Positions 12,259 through 24,626 are shown, counted from the first letter of the stretch. The stretch: DNA of 64,000 nt from Serendipita indica DSM 11827 (GCA_910890315.1 CAJVGD010000006.1:62001-126000), one strand, 5' to 3'. Program-made: numbers and translations. The notes: generated by a model from the letters alone, not told the origin.

Positions 12259-13420
12259 ATGTCGTTTGCTACAGGCATCGTCGCTCGTCAATGCCGTCGC
12301 AGCGCCCTCGGTCTCCCGCGAGCGATTTCGAGCTCTGCAAAGGCCTCGCTCGCGCAGCCCGTGCCGCCAGAACAACCTCCAAGCCCACAAGCAAAACCAC
12401 CGCTCATCAAAGAGTTTAAGATTTACCGCTGGGTGCGTCTTTCGCCACCGCCAACGTCGAACACGACCGGCTTTCTGGCAACCGAATATGTTGGGCTGAC
12501 TTGTGCGCATGTTTGGGTACCGTAGAATCCAGATGAACCAGAGAAGAAACCGTCTCTGCAGTCATACAAGGTAGACTTGAACCAGTGCGGTCCCATGGTG
12601 AGCCTTCTATGACACCGAGGCAAATTTCTCGCCTCTTTTCTATATATAGCACCTCTTTCTGACATTATTTTGAAAGATTCTCGATGCTCTTATCAAGATT
12701 AAGAACGAGATGGACCCCACACTGACGTTCAGGAGGTCATGCAGAGAAGGCATTTGCGGGTCCTGCGCCATGAACATTGACGGTCAAAACACCCTGGCAT
12801 GCTTATGTCGTATCGACCGTGCAGAGACCAAGGATACTAAAATCTACCCGCTCCCGCACAGTAAGTCACCGTCGTTTTGATTTGTTTTGCTGCTAATTGT
12901 TACTCGTATAGTGTATGTCGTCAAAGATTTGGTTCCAGACTTGACGTTGTTCTTCAAACAATACAAGTCGGTCGAGCCGTACCTGAAGAACGACAACCCG
13001 CCAGAGAAGGGAGAGTTTTTGCAGACACAAGAGGACCGTAAGAAGTTGGATGGCCTGTATGAGTGCATTCTGTGTGCATGCTGCTCCACTTCCTGCCCAA
13101 GCTACTGGTGGAACCAGGATGTTTACCTGGGCCCGGCTGCCCTTCTTCATTCCTATCGCTGGATCGCGGATTCGCGAGTATGTCTACTGCACTTCATTTT
13201 GAGACGTTCGCTCATCCTTTTCAGGACTCGTATGCTGCTCAACGAAAGGAAAAGCTGCAAAACACGTTCAGCTTGTACCGATGCCACACTATTCTCAACT
13301 GTACGTCGGTTCGTCTATCTGACGCTTCTTACACTATTTCTAGGTTCGAGAACGTGCCCCAAGGGGCTCGAGCCGGGAACTGCGATCGCAAAGATCAAGC
13401 TGGAGATGGCTGCCGAGTAA
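12259..13420 (+). CDS. sdh2: Succinate dehydrogenase iron-sulphur subunit (complex II), 6 exons, 282 aa
   Basis: This subunit passes electrons from SDHA through three iron-sulphur clusters to ubiquinone in the inner mitochondrial membrane. The exons are 12259-12432, 12526-12597, 12677-12860, 12912-13177, 13225-13300 and 13344-13420, exactly 283 codons. The N-terminus is a basic, Ser/Ala-rich mitochondrial presequence. The [2Fe-2S] ligands lie in [18 protein letters not shown] and a following Cys. The [4Fe-4S] site is [12 protein letters not shown], and the [3Fe-4S] site is [10 protein letters not shown] with [11 protein letters not shown]. The quinone-site Pro (SCPSYWWN), the His after the third cluster Cys, and the Trp-Trp pair are all present. 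Length and motif order are as expected. Regulation is not visible beyond a short 5' flank. Confidence 0.98.
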
Positions 13421-13580
13421 CTTACCTCTACAGGCTCTCTATAATGTCCGGTGAAGTATGCACGGTATTAGAGCATGCTATACAATCATTTCGAGTTGAC
13501 AGTGTGTCTTTTTAAGTGAGGCGTTTGTTAGCCGCGACTTGATCCCCATCTCATCCCGCGCATACCCAGTTCAACGTGTC

Positions 13581-14614
13581 ATGGCTTACGTTTACGCTAA
13601 GATCGACTCTCCTTTACTTACTCATGACCACGACATTACGAATCAGCAACTTTCGTCTGGAACGAATGCGCTGCCCGTGCTCGCCACTCGCTTCAACGAC
13701 GCGTGCTCGATGAATCGCCATGACACAGTGTTTAATGCTGACGACACCCTCTCATCTTCTTCTTTCTCTACTTCTTTCTCGTATGGCGATGCCGGCCTTC
13801 TCTCGGTCTCGTCCTCGATGACCTCGACGGCGTCGACAAACAGCAGCTACGACGAACTGCCTACGCGCCCTTCTTCCAGTCAGGGATGGACCTTTGAAGG
13901 TGCTTGGAGCGTCGGAGTTCCCGAGCCGGTTCAGGCCAGGCATGCAGACGCAGACGTAGACTTGACTGGTGACCCTGGTGAGGCAAAGCTCTGTAACAGT
14001 CCAGCACGTATTCAGTTTTCTTTATATTGCAACTAACTGTTTGTTAGTTTCTCATCGCTCAATACGTCGCCCTTCAGTTGAGAGCAGATTCGACCGACGA
14101 CTTTAGCCCTCTTCCACAGACGCAAGGGACTCCGGGATTCCGTTTCACACCAAAGGTACATAAAAATCACATAAGCATGCATCAGATTCATCTAATTGGC
14201 CTATAGATCCAGAACAGGAGAGCAAGCGGCTCGTACACTGACCTGATCGACGCGCTCGGTCTGCGCACGCCCAGAATGCCATCTCGTCGGGCAACGTTTC
14301 CAGCATACACCAGTCCCAGATTCACGGCACCAGTTGTCCACCCGACGATTATGATCACTGCACCGAGCTCGGAGACGCAAACGAGTCCAGTAGTCGAGGA
14401 CGACAAGTTGCTGACGACATACTATTCGCCTAGACTTCCGTTAGATGAAGAGGCAACCCCTCTTGTTCCACCTATGCACCAATTCCAAGAGGAGTACGAC
14501 CCAGAGGACGACATTTGCTTGAGCCAAGTCCAGCGGAATCTCAAAGAGGCATCGCGGGCTGAACAATTGTCCAAGGGAAGTAAGAGGCGTTATATGGGAT
14601 TGTTCTGGATATAG
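13581..14614 (+). CDS. Ser-rich hypothetical protein, 3 exons (first junction uncertain)
   Basis: The product starts MAYVYAKIDSP and is rich in Ser and Thr, with a run of SSSMTSTASTNSSYDEL. The last exon, 14207-14614, reads IQNRRASGSYTDLIDALGL and then an extended Pro/Thr region, with a charged C-terminus. Exon 2 ends at 14155 with a clear GTACAT donor. The exon 1 to exon 2 join is not clear. The phase fits a donor GTGAGG after 13977 with an acceptor GAGAGCAG before 14088 (873 nt, 290 aa). A better-looking branch point and TTAG near 14047 give the wrong phase. No domain is recognised. A scaffold or regulatory protein would suit the composition. Confidence 0.6.
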
Positions 14615-14927
14615 GCGACAGACCATTGATGTATACCTGGTAAAAAAAGGTATATATGCCTCCTATCTCAAAGTTACATCTGCAGTCTGTGCTGCTACTG
14701 GAAAGGAGTGTCTAGGTTTGAGTGCGAGCCGTGTCCGAGAAATGCGAGCGGAAATGAGAGTGAGTGGATGCTAATGTGCGCGTGTCTGCATGATACAATG
14801 GATGGTTTGGTATTTGTCGCTGTCCATTGACAGGGATACCTGGGAAGAAGGGAGACTAGAGAAATAAGATAAGGAGAGTGCACGATGTCGGACTACTGCA
14901 GAAAGGGGAGTCAATAGTAACCAGATT
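14615..14927. other. Convergent 3' flanks
   Basis: This lies between the stop codons of two genes running towards each other (14614 plus and 14928 minus). It should contain both poly(A) regions. No coding signal is seen. Confidence 0.5.
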
Positions 14928-17900
14928 TTAGGTTGAATTAAAGGAAGCGGGTCCACCGTGTTCAAAGGCGGATGTCGGTGGCGTAGCGTCGTCGTATTCT
15001 TCGACGGTCGTAGGTGATTCGAGTTGAATATCAAACGCTTGCGACGCGCTTCGCGAGTACTTGTAACCCACAAAATTCATCACGCTATCACACCTGGATC
15101 AGCATCCCTCACTCTCGGCTTGAACCTGGTACTCACTATATCGTGCCATCCGCACATCCAACGACAACTTCTTCATGACTGAGCGCAAACGACATTGGAT
15201 TCATCGCAGGCGTCGCCAATCCACGAAACTTTGCCGGCAAATCCCCCGAGACGCCCTCGACACTCTTGAGCGCAAGAACAGCATTCGGATCGAGGGGATC
15301 AAACGACGCAAGCTCGGCCCATACACCACCCAGCGCATCCACCGTCGTATCAAAGTCGACCATGGAGCTCCGGTGATGATAGTGGCCTCGCAAAGGTGGA
15401 CTCGTCGTGCTCGTGTTGCTGATCGCACTGTGAACGGTGCTGACGCTACTCCGCCTGCTGTGCGAAAGCGAGGGCCGCGCAGGATCATCATTCGCCTTTT
15501 CTGCGCCCGACTCGCCAGCCAACTCTTCGATTTCCTCTAGTGGCGGCGGAGTCACTCTATCTCTATGAGTCGACAAAAAGATCTAAAAGGCGATCGTTAG
15601 AAAAATGCAACGTGAGAGGAAGAGTATGCTCACTCGACGATCCGCATCAGTCCTCTGTCCAAACCGAGTAGCCGTGACGACTCGTCTCTTTCGAGGATCC
15701 ACCGCACCAGAAGCAATATCCGGCGTCTCTACAATGGCAATAATACGCGGAAGTGTATTCGATGTGAGCGAACTCTTGCGCGCCGCAGGGGACACGGGAC
15801 CCTTTGAACCAGTCGACACAATCCTGGGCGACGGTCGAATGGGCGTCGAGTTGGACAAGTTGGGTGCACGAGGCGTCGTCGGAGCGGGGACGCTAAGTCG
15901 AGGAAGAGGACCACTGGATCGCCTGAGTTGGGTACCATTGCCGGCAGTGGGACCACTCGAGCTCCCTCCCGATCTCTTGAGTGTGTTGGGTCCTTGCGAG
16001 CGGAAAGCCGAGGGCGCCGTTGATGACGGTGTCTTTGGACCACTCGACGTCGTGGGTGACGAAAGGGTCGACGGTTGTCCAGCGGGCGAATTGTACAAAT
16101 CAGATTCGTCCACCCATTGCAAATGCATAATCAACGACTTTGTCGAACACTGTCAAGATTGTCAGCACCGCAATTACGACATTAAGAATATACCGACCGT
16201 CATTTGATTCCCCTCTGCGGCGAACCATCTAGCACACAATTTAGCACAGGAAGTGACCCACGAGAGAATACTCACTGGAGCATATTATTGGCATTGGCAC
16301 CGACTTGAGAGATTTTAGCCGCGAGAACCGGGTTTCCAGCACCCAACGACGCAAGGCTAAAGCTGGAAATCATCTCGCGACGCTCTAGGAACTCCGTCAA
16401 CAACCACATAGAAGAAAAAGAACAAAAACACGCACTAATGGAAAACACACGGACGATGCCATCAATCGTCACGCTCACGAACCGTTCCCCAACTTCTTCC
16501 GCAAGCCGCGGCGTCGTGGCCCGCAGAATCTGCACGCCAATATTCTGATTCGTCTGTTGTCCAAACTTGACAATCTTTTCGCCATTTCTCCAATCCCACG
16601 CCACCAACGCCTTGTCTGCACCGGCAGAGATGAGGTGCTTGGGCGAGAGCGCGACAGATCGAATGCCGTACAAATGACCCTGAAGTTGCTGCAACGGGTT
16701 GAACGTGACCGACGAATAAAGATGAACACGCCTGAGAACGGGATCAGAATAAAACATGATGTGACACATGTTCGTCCCAAGCGGCGAAACGTACCCAACG
16801 TCGTGGAACCCGACGGCAAAGACTTCTTCCTCTGCCAAAAAATCGAGACAGCTGACAGCTTTTTGAACCTGGAGACATTTCTTCTCTTCGCCAGTCTCGA
16901 TATCCCAAATACGGATCGTCTCGTCGTAGCTCCCACTGATGAGGCGCTTGCCTCTAAGCAACAGCCGGGTACAAAACTTGGTATGACCGTTGAGGAATCG
17001 GATATGTTGAGGGACTGCATTCTTCCAGTTGGATTCACGATGGTGTAGTGATTTATAAAGCGCTTCCCTGCACTTCCAAGTCAACGACAAAAGGGCAAAC
17101 ACTGGGAATTTACTGACCAATCTTCGACACGAGCCGGCGGTCGTAGTGGGATGGGATCTGTCGCTGTGAGCACGAGACAATTGTGTCTCCAGAGCACTGG
17201 ATTGTGCACCAGCTCTTGCCACTTTTTGCAGACGGTTTCAATGCCGAGCAACTGTTGTACTGAGAGAAAGCGGAGAATGGTGAGTGCAATGTCGCTAAAG
17301 AGGGTGGGTTAGTATACATGAAATCACATCGTTATCACATACGTCGGTAGATTTGTGAGGACGTCAAACGTCGACTTTCGGTATTTCTCGAGCAAGCGAA
17401 TCTGCTGGGAAATGTCTCCGGGTATGCAGCCTATGACCGTGTCAGATTATGTCACTCGCCACTTGTTGAATTCGTTCGTACAGTCAAGGATGATGCCGAT
17501 CCTAAGCGAGCTGTTAGCATTCCATATGGATGATGCAAACATTACTCACAATCGCATGCGCTCTGGAATCTGCAGACTACGAATTGCACGCCGAACGTCA
17601 GATTCATTGAAACCGCCCTTTCCGTCGCCGCGGAGAATGCTAGCAAGATCAAATGGCAACTCTTCGACGGCAGTCTCCTTCTGTCCAAGTGTCAGATTTT
17701 GAACTAGAGGGAACAGGGAACGCATCCCCCTCCCCACCTTTTGTAGCGTCAATGCTAACCGATCACGGTCCCTGGCGAGTTCATTTTCGTGCGAAATGGC
17801 CCGTTCCTTGTCGAGCGTTCCCCGAAGCAGTTTCAGCTCTGCCTGGAGCGCATGAAGTTGCGAGGCAGCGCTGGATTGACCTTGTTCGAGTAGACGTTTG

Positions 17901-18679
17901 TAGTGGGTGATACGGCGCATATGCGCACTCTGGACCGCGTCCATGGCCGACAACAGGTCCTCGTCTACATCGTCGTTTTCCACAATCTCCGTCTCCATCC
18001 CAAACGAGGTAATGGTGTGGTTGTCGTTCCAGACTGAATTGGTGGCACTTGGGGGTAGATTAGGGTCCGCCATGAGTAGGAGAGCAGGACCATTTGGAGA
18101 TCTGTCGAGTGGGCCGCTGTAGAGGGAGCCTCTGGAAGACCAGGGGATGCTGTCCGTGTACAGAGGCCTTGTCGGTCGGTTAGGGGTGGTTCGCTGTGGC
18201 GTGTCGGAGATGATGGCACTGTCAGCATTCGATGTGACATACATCGACTGTGGTCTCCCTGGTGTCACGGTCAGTCCCCGCGCACGGCCTGCTGCTCCTG
18301 CTGCTCCCTGAGGGTCGCTGCTGTCAGCTCTGCGCGCACTCTGAACAGAACTCGCGATTGAGCTGTCCTGGGATGGAGGTGTATTCACGGGGGCAGATGG
18401 TCTTGGGGGATTATTCCCTGGCTGGCGACTCGGAGCAGAAACGCGGCGAGTCACAGGCGGCGGGAGGAGAGAAATGGGCTGCTTTCGAGGATTAGCATGT
18501 TGATAGACATGCGCAGGAGACGCCGTGGGGGTGACTGGCTCTGGCGTGGGCCCATTGCGGCCATTGGGATTCGGATTGGAAGCAGACGGACGCGTATGGT
18601 TTGTCGTCGTTGCCTCTGAAGTTATCGTCGTAGAGCGGATTCGACGCGGTTCTCGTTCATCGCCAGAGACAGCAGGCAT
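14928..18679 (-). CDS. F-box and WD40-repeat protein, 11 exons, 1080 aa
   Basis: This is probably the substrate-choosing subunit of an SCF ubiquitin ligase. The exons read downwards are 17550-18679, 17482-17501, 17430-17343, 17294-17118, 17067-16795, 16731-16436, 16384-16276, 16228-16198, 16149-15634, 15582-15137 and 15084-14928; the sum is exactly 1081 codons. The N-terminal 240 residues are disordered (Pro/Ser). A coiled coil follows ([15 protein letters not shown] onwards). The F-box is at about residues 400-450 ([17 protein letters not shown], then CKKWQELV). Beta-propeller repeats have GH...WD signatures ([33 protein letters not shown]). A 330-residue Pro/Ser insert separates the last blade ([15 protein letters not shown]). 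Exon 2 is only 20 nt. The family includes Cdc4- and Met30-type proteins, but I cannot say which ortholog it is. Confidence 0.9.
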
Positions 18680-19044
18680 CAAGCTCAAGTGACTGGCCAA
18701 ACATTGACCACGCTCTCCCAACTACTTTCATCAAAAATTATACAATTAGATTCCTAATGACAAGATGATGCCAAAATGCTGGCAATCACATTAACCATCT
18801 ACACCTCGGGGATGCACCGACGCGCTCCGCTTTCAGTCTTGATTTGTTGGTATTTTCAGTTCTTAAACGACATTGGTTACATCATCCAAGCAGCCCGTCA
18901 TGCCGAGCCTAGCCTGGACGAATTGCGGGGCGGCCGGCTGGAGAATACAAAGTACATGTGCTCCCCTCAAAAGTCTAGCAGGGATCGTACGACTACTTTT
19001 GAACCCTTCCACCCTCTCCCTTCATCTTTTAAGCGCGCCCAGTC
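18680..19044. promoter_or_regulatory. Divergent promoter region
   Basis: This 365-bp segment separates the F-box/WD40 start (18679, minus) from the EXPERA-like start (19045, plus). Nothing coding is seen and no specific box is claimed. Confidence 0.4.
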
Positions 19045-19754
19045 ATGGTAAATCAACACAATAAGCATCCCTGGATCACCTATTGGCTCGTCATTGCCAC
19101 CGTGCTCGTCCTCTGGGACGCTGGCTTTTGTTTCATGAGGTAAGCCTGCTTGAGAGTCGTGCTGTCTCCTTGCTCACTCTCTTTTTCTCAATTCTCCTAG
19201 ACCACATTCATTCCAAGGCGGCAAGTACCATTGGATCTGGAAGCCATATGCGCTCTATCAGAACATTGACCTAGTAACTATACCCCACCTCTCATCCCCA
19301 CATTTACTCACTCGAATAGGTCTACGGCGTCGAGGCACACCGCAGAGGCGACGGGTTTACAAATGCCCAATGTACGCTCCCCCCCACCACTCACGCACCA
19401 TACACCTGACACTTTCTTCCAGCATTCCTCAACGTAGTCGAGACCATAGGGAATCTTCTCTACCTCTACAAAGCCCAAGGCTCGGACCCTATCACACCCT
19501 TGATCGGCTTCACCGTCGCCACCATGTCCTTTTCAAAGACCGTCCTCTACTGGGCCCAAGAGTACTTTTGCAACTATTGCGCTGTGGGACACAATGATCC
19601 TTGGACCCTCTTCTTCCTTTGGATCATCCCCAATGGCACTTGGCTCATCTTCCCCTTGATGGTCATGGTCACCCTCGGCAAGGACATTCTCAACTCTCTC
19701 CGAGTGACAAACTCGCCACGAAGAACCGCCTATGCTAACGGAAAGCACGACTGA
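19045..19754 (+). CDS. EXPERA-like four-helix membrane protein, 4 exons, 183 aa
   Basis: The exons are 19045-19139, 19201-19273, 19320-19371 and 19423-19754 (184 codons). There are four membrane segments: WITYWLVIATVLVLWDAGF, then ALYQNIDLVYGV with an amphipathic loop, NVVETIGNLLYLYKAQ, and a C-terminal pair, LFFLWIIPNGTWLIFPL. The polar His/Glu/Asp residues in the helices (YGVEAHRRGDGF; WAQEYFCNYCAVGHND) and the Trp-Leu-Ile ending are as in EXPERA proteins (emopamil-binding protein, TM6SF2). Those bind or isomerise sterols in the ER. True EBP is longer, and I do not see every catalytic residue, so I call it EXPERA-like only. It runs divergently from the F-box/WD40 gene and convergently with array gene A. 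Confidence 0.7.
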
Positions 19755-19937
19755 TGTAGTCCACCTTGTACTTTATGTGCAATAATACCTCTTTAAAAAC
19801 TGTATAAGGGTTACAAGGTGATACAGACTTTGTCGCAATAATTATTCTGAGTCGACTAGACCGGCTCGTCTGTATAAAACGAGTGACAACGTTTGGGGTA
19901 GACCAAAGCGACATCCTACGACGAGCCAGGTCAACGT

Positions 19938-21622
19938 CTACGCATTGTTCGTCTGATTCCAATGTCCTGCCCCTCGCCCAGCAAAGTTTTCCTCAGACGG
20001 TCCCAAGAATGGGTTACCCATCGCCTGCTGAGGCTGGAACGGTATTCCCTGAGGCATATTTTGAGCCGGAATCGATTGAGCCATCGGAGGGGCAGAGGGA
20101 GGGGGAGGAGCAACTGGAGCAGCGGGGGTAGTAGCAGGCATCGTCGGCACGGGAGTAGCCGTGGGCATGACACCGAGTGCAATCCCTCCATAGGGATTCA
20201 TATCTCCAAACGCCGACGACGCCCGTGAACTCCTATCCGGCTCAGGAGTAAGCGTACGCGCAATGGGTCCTCCTATCCCCGAATCTTCACTTCGCATCGG
20301 TGCAGCGGTAGTAGCCATGATCGGGTCGCTACTAGCAGAGAATGGATTCGAGTTTGGTTGTTGCATCAGCGCCGACGGTGCAACGGCCGGGAGGGGCTTG
20401 TTGAATTGTCCGGGCATCATACCGTTGGGCCCTAACAGAAATCAGTCCAATGGTCGGCAAGGAACAGAGCCAAGTACGTACCGGTCGTCGACGGAGGTGC
20501 AGGCCAGGGCAACGATGCCATTGCACCGTCGTGATAGCCTCGAGTGGCGGGTATCGCTCCGTATCCATACTTTTCATCATCCCAATTACCAGTTCCATGT
20601 GCACCATGCGCTCCGAGCCCTGCAGCATTGGTCGAATACAACGTGTCCCTATCCGCGGGTGCACCCTTGAGATCCCTGATTCCACCACCGCCAGCACGCG
20701 AAGGTGCAAAGCCATAGACGGGTGGCTCGGTCGTGGTGGAGCGGTAGTTCATGTATGCCATGGATGGTGGGATACGGTCCTTTCGTAGTTTGCGTCTGTA
20801 CCACATGACGAGGAACACGCAAAGCACGGCGAGTGCGAGGAGTCCCAAAACTACGCCGACAATCGTGCTTGTCCGCTTCGAGTCGGACGAATTGGTGTCA
20901 CTGGCCGCGGCGATGCTCGACCCACCCGTCGGAGTGGCGGCTTGAGAAGGAAAGGATACGAGGGGATCATTGACGGTAATTGGTGATCCTGACGACGTGG
21001 TCACTACTACTGCAGCAACCGAGCTGGTCGTGGAAGTAGTTCTGTTCGTATCGGTAAGCCCAGTACGCTCCCGTTTTTTAAAAACTCACGTCGAAGTTGA
21101 ACTGGTCGAACTCGTTGATGAGCTGCGGCTCGTACTTGATGATGTCGAAGAGGTTGATGTGAGGGCAGAAGTAGAGGTAGCATCGGGAACATTGGTTGTA
21201 CCAGCGAAACCTTCAACCTTGTAAAGTATAAGCCCATTGGAGTCCGAGCCTGGTAAGACTCCCATGGTGACGATTGTTCTTGCGTCAAACTGGCTGGTGT
21301 ATATCGTGGTTGTGCCTTGTGAGCCCGTTTCAGACGCAATCCCGTTGAAATAGATCTGGTATTCTCTTCCTGGATAAGGGGGAACTCCTATCCTCGCATA
21401 ACCAGAACCGGTTATTACGACGTAGTCCCATTTCGGATTACGGGGAATAGTAAAGGTTGCAGTAGCAGTTTTCTCTATCGAGTAATCAAATCCGACTCCA
21501 GGAAGCCAGGCGCCCTCTCTGGTTACGGGTATGGTTTCTTGCGCTAGAACGGTCGTCCAGACAAAGGTCATTAACAACCAGAGCACAAATAGCCCTCCCC
21601 GCCATGTTTGTGAGTAGACCAT
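19938..21622 (-). CDS. Array 1 gene A: type I membrane protein with Ser/Thr stalk, 3 exons, 528 aa
   Basis: The exons read downwards are 21090-21622, 20482-21041 and 19938-20431; the introns are 48 and 50 nt and the total is 529 codons. A signal peptide (GLFVLWLLMTFVWTTVLAQ) leads into an ectodomain of about 130 residues ending LYKVEGFAG. A stalk almost wholly of Ser and Thr (about residues 150-250) follows. Then come one membrane helix (IVGVVLGLLALAVLCVFLVM), a basic stop-transfer WYRRKLRKD, and a long cytosolic tail rich in Pro, Gly and Met. The plan matches genes C and D. This is the general layout of fungal wall or surface sensors (Mid2/WSC-like), but no Cys-rich WSC domain is present. 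The ligand is unknown. Confidence 0.82.
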
Positions 21623-22569
21623 CGTCCGCAATCGTCGGATAGACCTCTTCGCGACGAGTCCAATGTGTGAGTGGACGCGGAGATTGTGCTAATTATGGCC
21701 GCAGAAAGCCTCAATCGTCCTCTTGGGGTCTGAAGGAGTGGACTGGAGCTATACGTGCTCCAAAAACGAAATATCCAAGGTCGTGGTCGTGACCAAAGAG
21801 CACACGAACGAGGGATCGTGAAGCGCGCCGTGTTATGCGAAGAATCGTACTGGGAACGAGGCTCTGCAACCAACTTTATAATCTATTTCCTCATTCCGTA
21901 ATTGAGCCACTTGATCGTGAGCAACCCCTTCCCACGCCATCGACTTCGCTGTCCAGTCGCTCTATGCCGATTCGCGTTACCGGCGTTGCTGTGCGCCGAT
22001 ATCGGAGACGGCTGTCACTATGACCCAATAATTCGCCATAAATATTTTGTTCGCAAGGGATCAGGTTTATTTCTTTGCAACTGCTGTGGGCACGATCAAC
22101 AATCAGAAACAAATGCGGGGTTGAGACGTACTCCATGCAGTGAGAAAAGCAGGTCGGGTATGATGAATGCAAGTCCCGGGTGACATATATTCAGGGGGCG
22201 CGGTCTCTTCTTCGCGTAGCTCCGTAGTGTTCGTGTCTTCTCTCGTCGGTTCCACGACCTCGATTCGGTAAGGCGTGCTACGGTCGACTTTGTGGTTGAG
22301 ATATAGAGTTGCGAGTCGGATATCTTGGAGAGCGGATACGGTTCGTGAAGTCCTTTAATCGACGGTGGTTTGGAAGGTGGCTGGCTAAAATGATGAGTGG
22401 GACAGCCGAGTTCACTGGAGTGGATGTTTGGGAGTCGTGTGTAATAGAAGGACTTTGCACAAATTGTCTGTATTGAACCGAGTACAGGCAACGGGTGAAG
22501 ATGCGAAGACAGAAGGATGACTATGGGCGACATGAACCGAGGAAATAGAATAATAGAATGATACTGACC
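21623..22569. other. Spacer between array genes A and B
   Basis: This is 5' flank of gene A and 3' flank of the B remnant. No stalk, membrane helix or tail of the array family can be read here on the minus strand, so the missing half of B is not simply in another frame. Confidence 0.5.
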
Positions 22570-22916
22570 TTAGCGGAGGTTCTTGGCCCGCACTACCTTC
22601 AGTTCAATACCTCCCGTGGTCGACAAGCCAAATGTGCTCCGCGGTATGGTGTCCTCCCCAGGCACAACTGTGTGCCTCTCGCCGTTCAGTGTGACTTGAT
22701 ATTCGTGGGCTAAGTAACTGGACATGGCAACTGCACCCTCGTACCCTTCTGTTGAGACCAATCGTAGACCGCGAAATCGACACTGATCGATGCGCATGAG
22801 TCCCAGGTCTCGGAATATCTGTAACCATGATTGTACCACCACGTCCCGACATAGTGAGTCTTGTGCACTCGTATAGGACAGAAAAGAAGCAACCAAGTGA
22901 CCAACAGCGCGCTCAT
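22570..22916 (-). pseudogene. Array 1 gene B: broken ectodomain copy
   Basis: The strand carries an ectodomain similar to genes C and D, but in pieces of two frames. A signal-peptide end (SYTSAQDS) lies in one frame. The YVGTWWYNHGYRYSETWD block, matching YYGVWFQGGYFRYS of C, lies in another. GYEGAVAMSSY to GIELKVV, matching the second half of C's ectodomain, is back in the first frame. That implies two compensating frameshifts, one near 22860 and one near 22765. The frame stops at 22570, just where the Ser/Thr stalk should begin, and no membrane helix follows. I conclude it is a pseudogene of this tandem family. A heavily mis-spliced live gene is less likely. Confidence 0.7.
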
Positions 22917-23412
22917 AATGGTGTCATAGTGGTGTCAAACTTCCGAGTGAACGTTTCAGACCGCTCGACGAGACATAAGCAGTGCGCGTGCTATGCTTTG
23001 TTTTGGCGCGCGCTTGAGAGGGGTGAGGGTGCAGGAACACCTTGATTCGGTCGAATTTCTCAATTGATGCGACCATCAGCGTCGTTGATAGCTGTGCGTA
23101 GGCTCGCGATGAGAAGGACAAGTATTCCCACTCTCAACTCACCGACAACGGCTGTCCTGCGTTGGCCATCCTTTTGTTCGTGTCTGACTCGAATATGGCC
23201 TGGAATAGTAGAGATCAAGCCCTGTGCACTTTCCTATATATCATTGGTTTGTATCTACAGAAATTAGGCATCAACTAAATAATAGTCTTTCGTTACAAGC
23301 ACCGAACGTCTCCACTGATTGTCAGTCTACATCTCCGACGGCATCAGAACGTTGCATGCCTAGTTAAATAAATTATGGAATAAAATATTCTGATGACGGA
23401 AATGCAATGGAG
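22917..23412. other. Spacer between array copies B and C
   Basis: Nothing coding is seen. It includes the 3' flank of gene C and upstream sequence of B. It is A/T-richer near 23250-23400. Confidence 0.45.
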
Positions 23413-24626
23413 TTATGGATTTGGGTTGGAAGGATCATAGATGGGTGGCAAGTTTCGAAGACGTGATTGAGGAGACCAGTACGATGGAGGAGCGTCATCG
23501 TATTGTGCTACAGTTTCTGCATTTGCCACGGGCACGATCAAACCAGCTGACGATCCCGAAGGCTGAGTGTTTACGATGGGTAGTCTCGCTCTTTCGTTCA
23601 TCTGCGTAGTTGGTTTGATTTGGTCATCTACTCTGGGGTAGGACGTTGCTCGTAGTGGCGAAGATGTCGGGTCGTTGATATATGCTGTTAGAAGTGGAGC
23701 CCGTCCTGCCTTGCGTCTTCTTCGGACCAGGAAGCAGCTTAGGCATAGACCAAGTAGAACTACTGTGGCAACGGTCGCACCAATGATCGTCCCATGTTTG
23801 ATGCTTGAGCTACCCTCAGCTGAGACATTCGGCCCAGTAGAGCCTCGTGCGGCAGAGGAGGCCTGTACATTGTCTGGTGTAGCAGCCAGGGATCCCGTAA
23901 GGAACGCAGAGGAATCGGTGCTTATGAGAGTGTAGGATGATGCTCGATTGGGCGTAGGAGTCGATGAAGACTGCCCGAGAGATGGACTAGACGATCTGAA
24001 AGAAAGTGAGATTGAGTCAGGGTCACTTGAAAAGCGCACGTTGCATGATCTGCGGTACTCCCGGCAGAGTTTTGCGATGACTGAGCGTCTTGCGATTGCG
24101 CACCACCAATCACATGGACCGTATTCACTTGGGCAGTATTCGTGACAGAGCCGGTAGAGATGAAATCGACGCTCCAGACTACCAATCCTAGCTCATCGAA
24201 TCCTGGTGCCAATTTGAGGTCCACAGAGGTTGAACCTCCAGCAAATGCGCTCCGCGGTAGAGTGGTTTGACCTGGAGCTACAGTAGCGAGGAGATTCGAG
24301 CCTGCCCATAGCGTGAAGGGCGCACCGCCAAAGTCTGACGAGACCTGGAGCCCAATTAGCTACAAGGCTAATCAAGGCAACGATGGACTTACTAGTTGCA
24401 TTTGGCCGTTGTACCCAGCTGCATTAATCGCGACAGTATCCCAGCCCGCTCCCCCAGTATCACTCATAGAAACATATGCATCACTCGACTTCGAGTACCT
24501 GAAGTATCCACCTTGGAACCATACTCCATAGTATGATAGTCCCTGCGCTGCGACGGGGGTACATTCAAAGGCAATCAGCCAGACGAATGCTACTATAAGT
24601 ATTTTGCACGTTTGTGACCAATTCAT
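23413..24626 (-). CDS. Array 1 gene C: type I membrane protein, 3 exons, 373 aa
   Basis: The exons read downwards are 24393-24626, 24040-24344 and 23413-23995; the introns are 48 and 44 nt and the sum is 374 codons. The parts are a signal peptide (ILIVAFVWLIAFECTPVAAQ), an ectodomain with YYGVWFQGGYFRYS, WDTVAINAAGYNGQMQL and TTLPRSAFAGGSTSVDLKL, a Ser/Thr stalk, and a helix (IIGATVATVVLLGLCLSCFLV) followed by RRRRKAGR. The cytosolic tail includes DDAPPSYW, a PPxY-like signal that could bind WW domains. Gene D carries the related DDAPPAYV. The ectodomain aligns with D and with remnant B. The first intron is absent from D, so intron content differs between copies. Confidence 0.82.
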
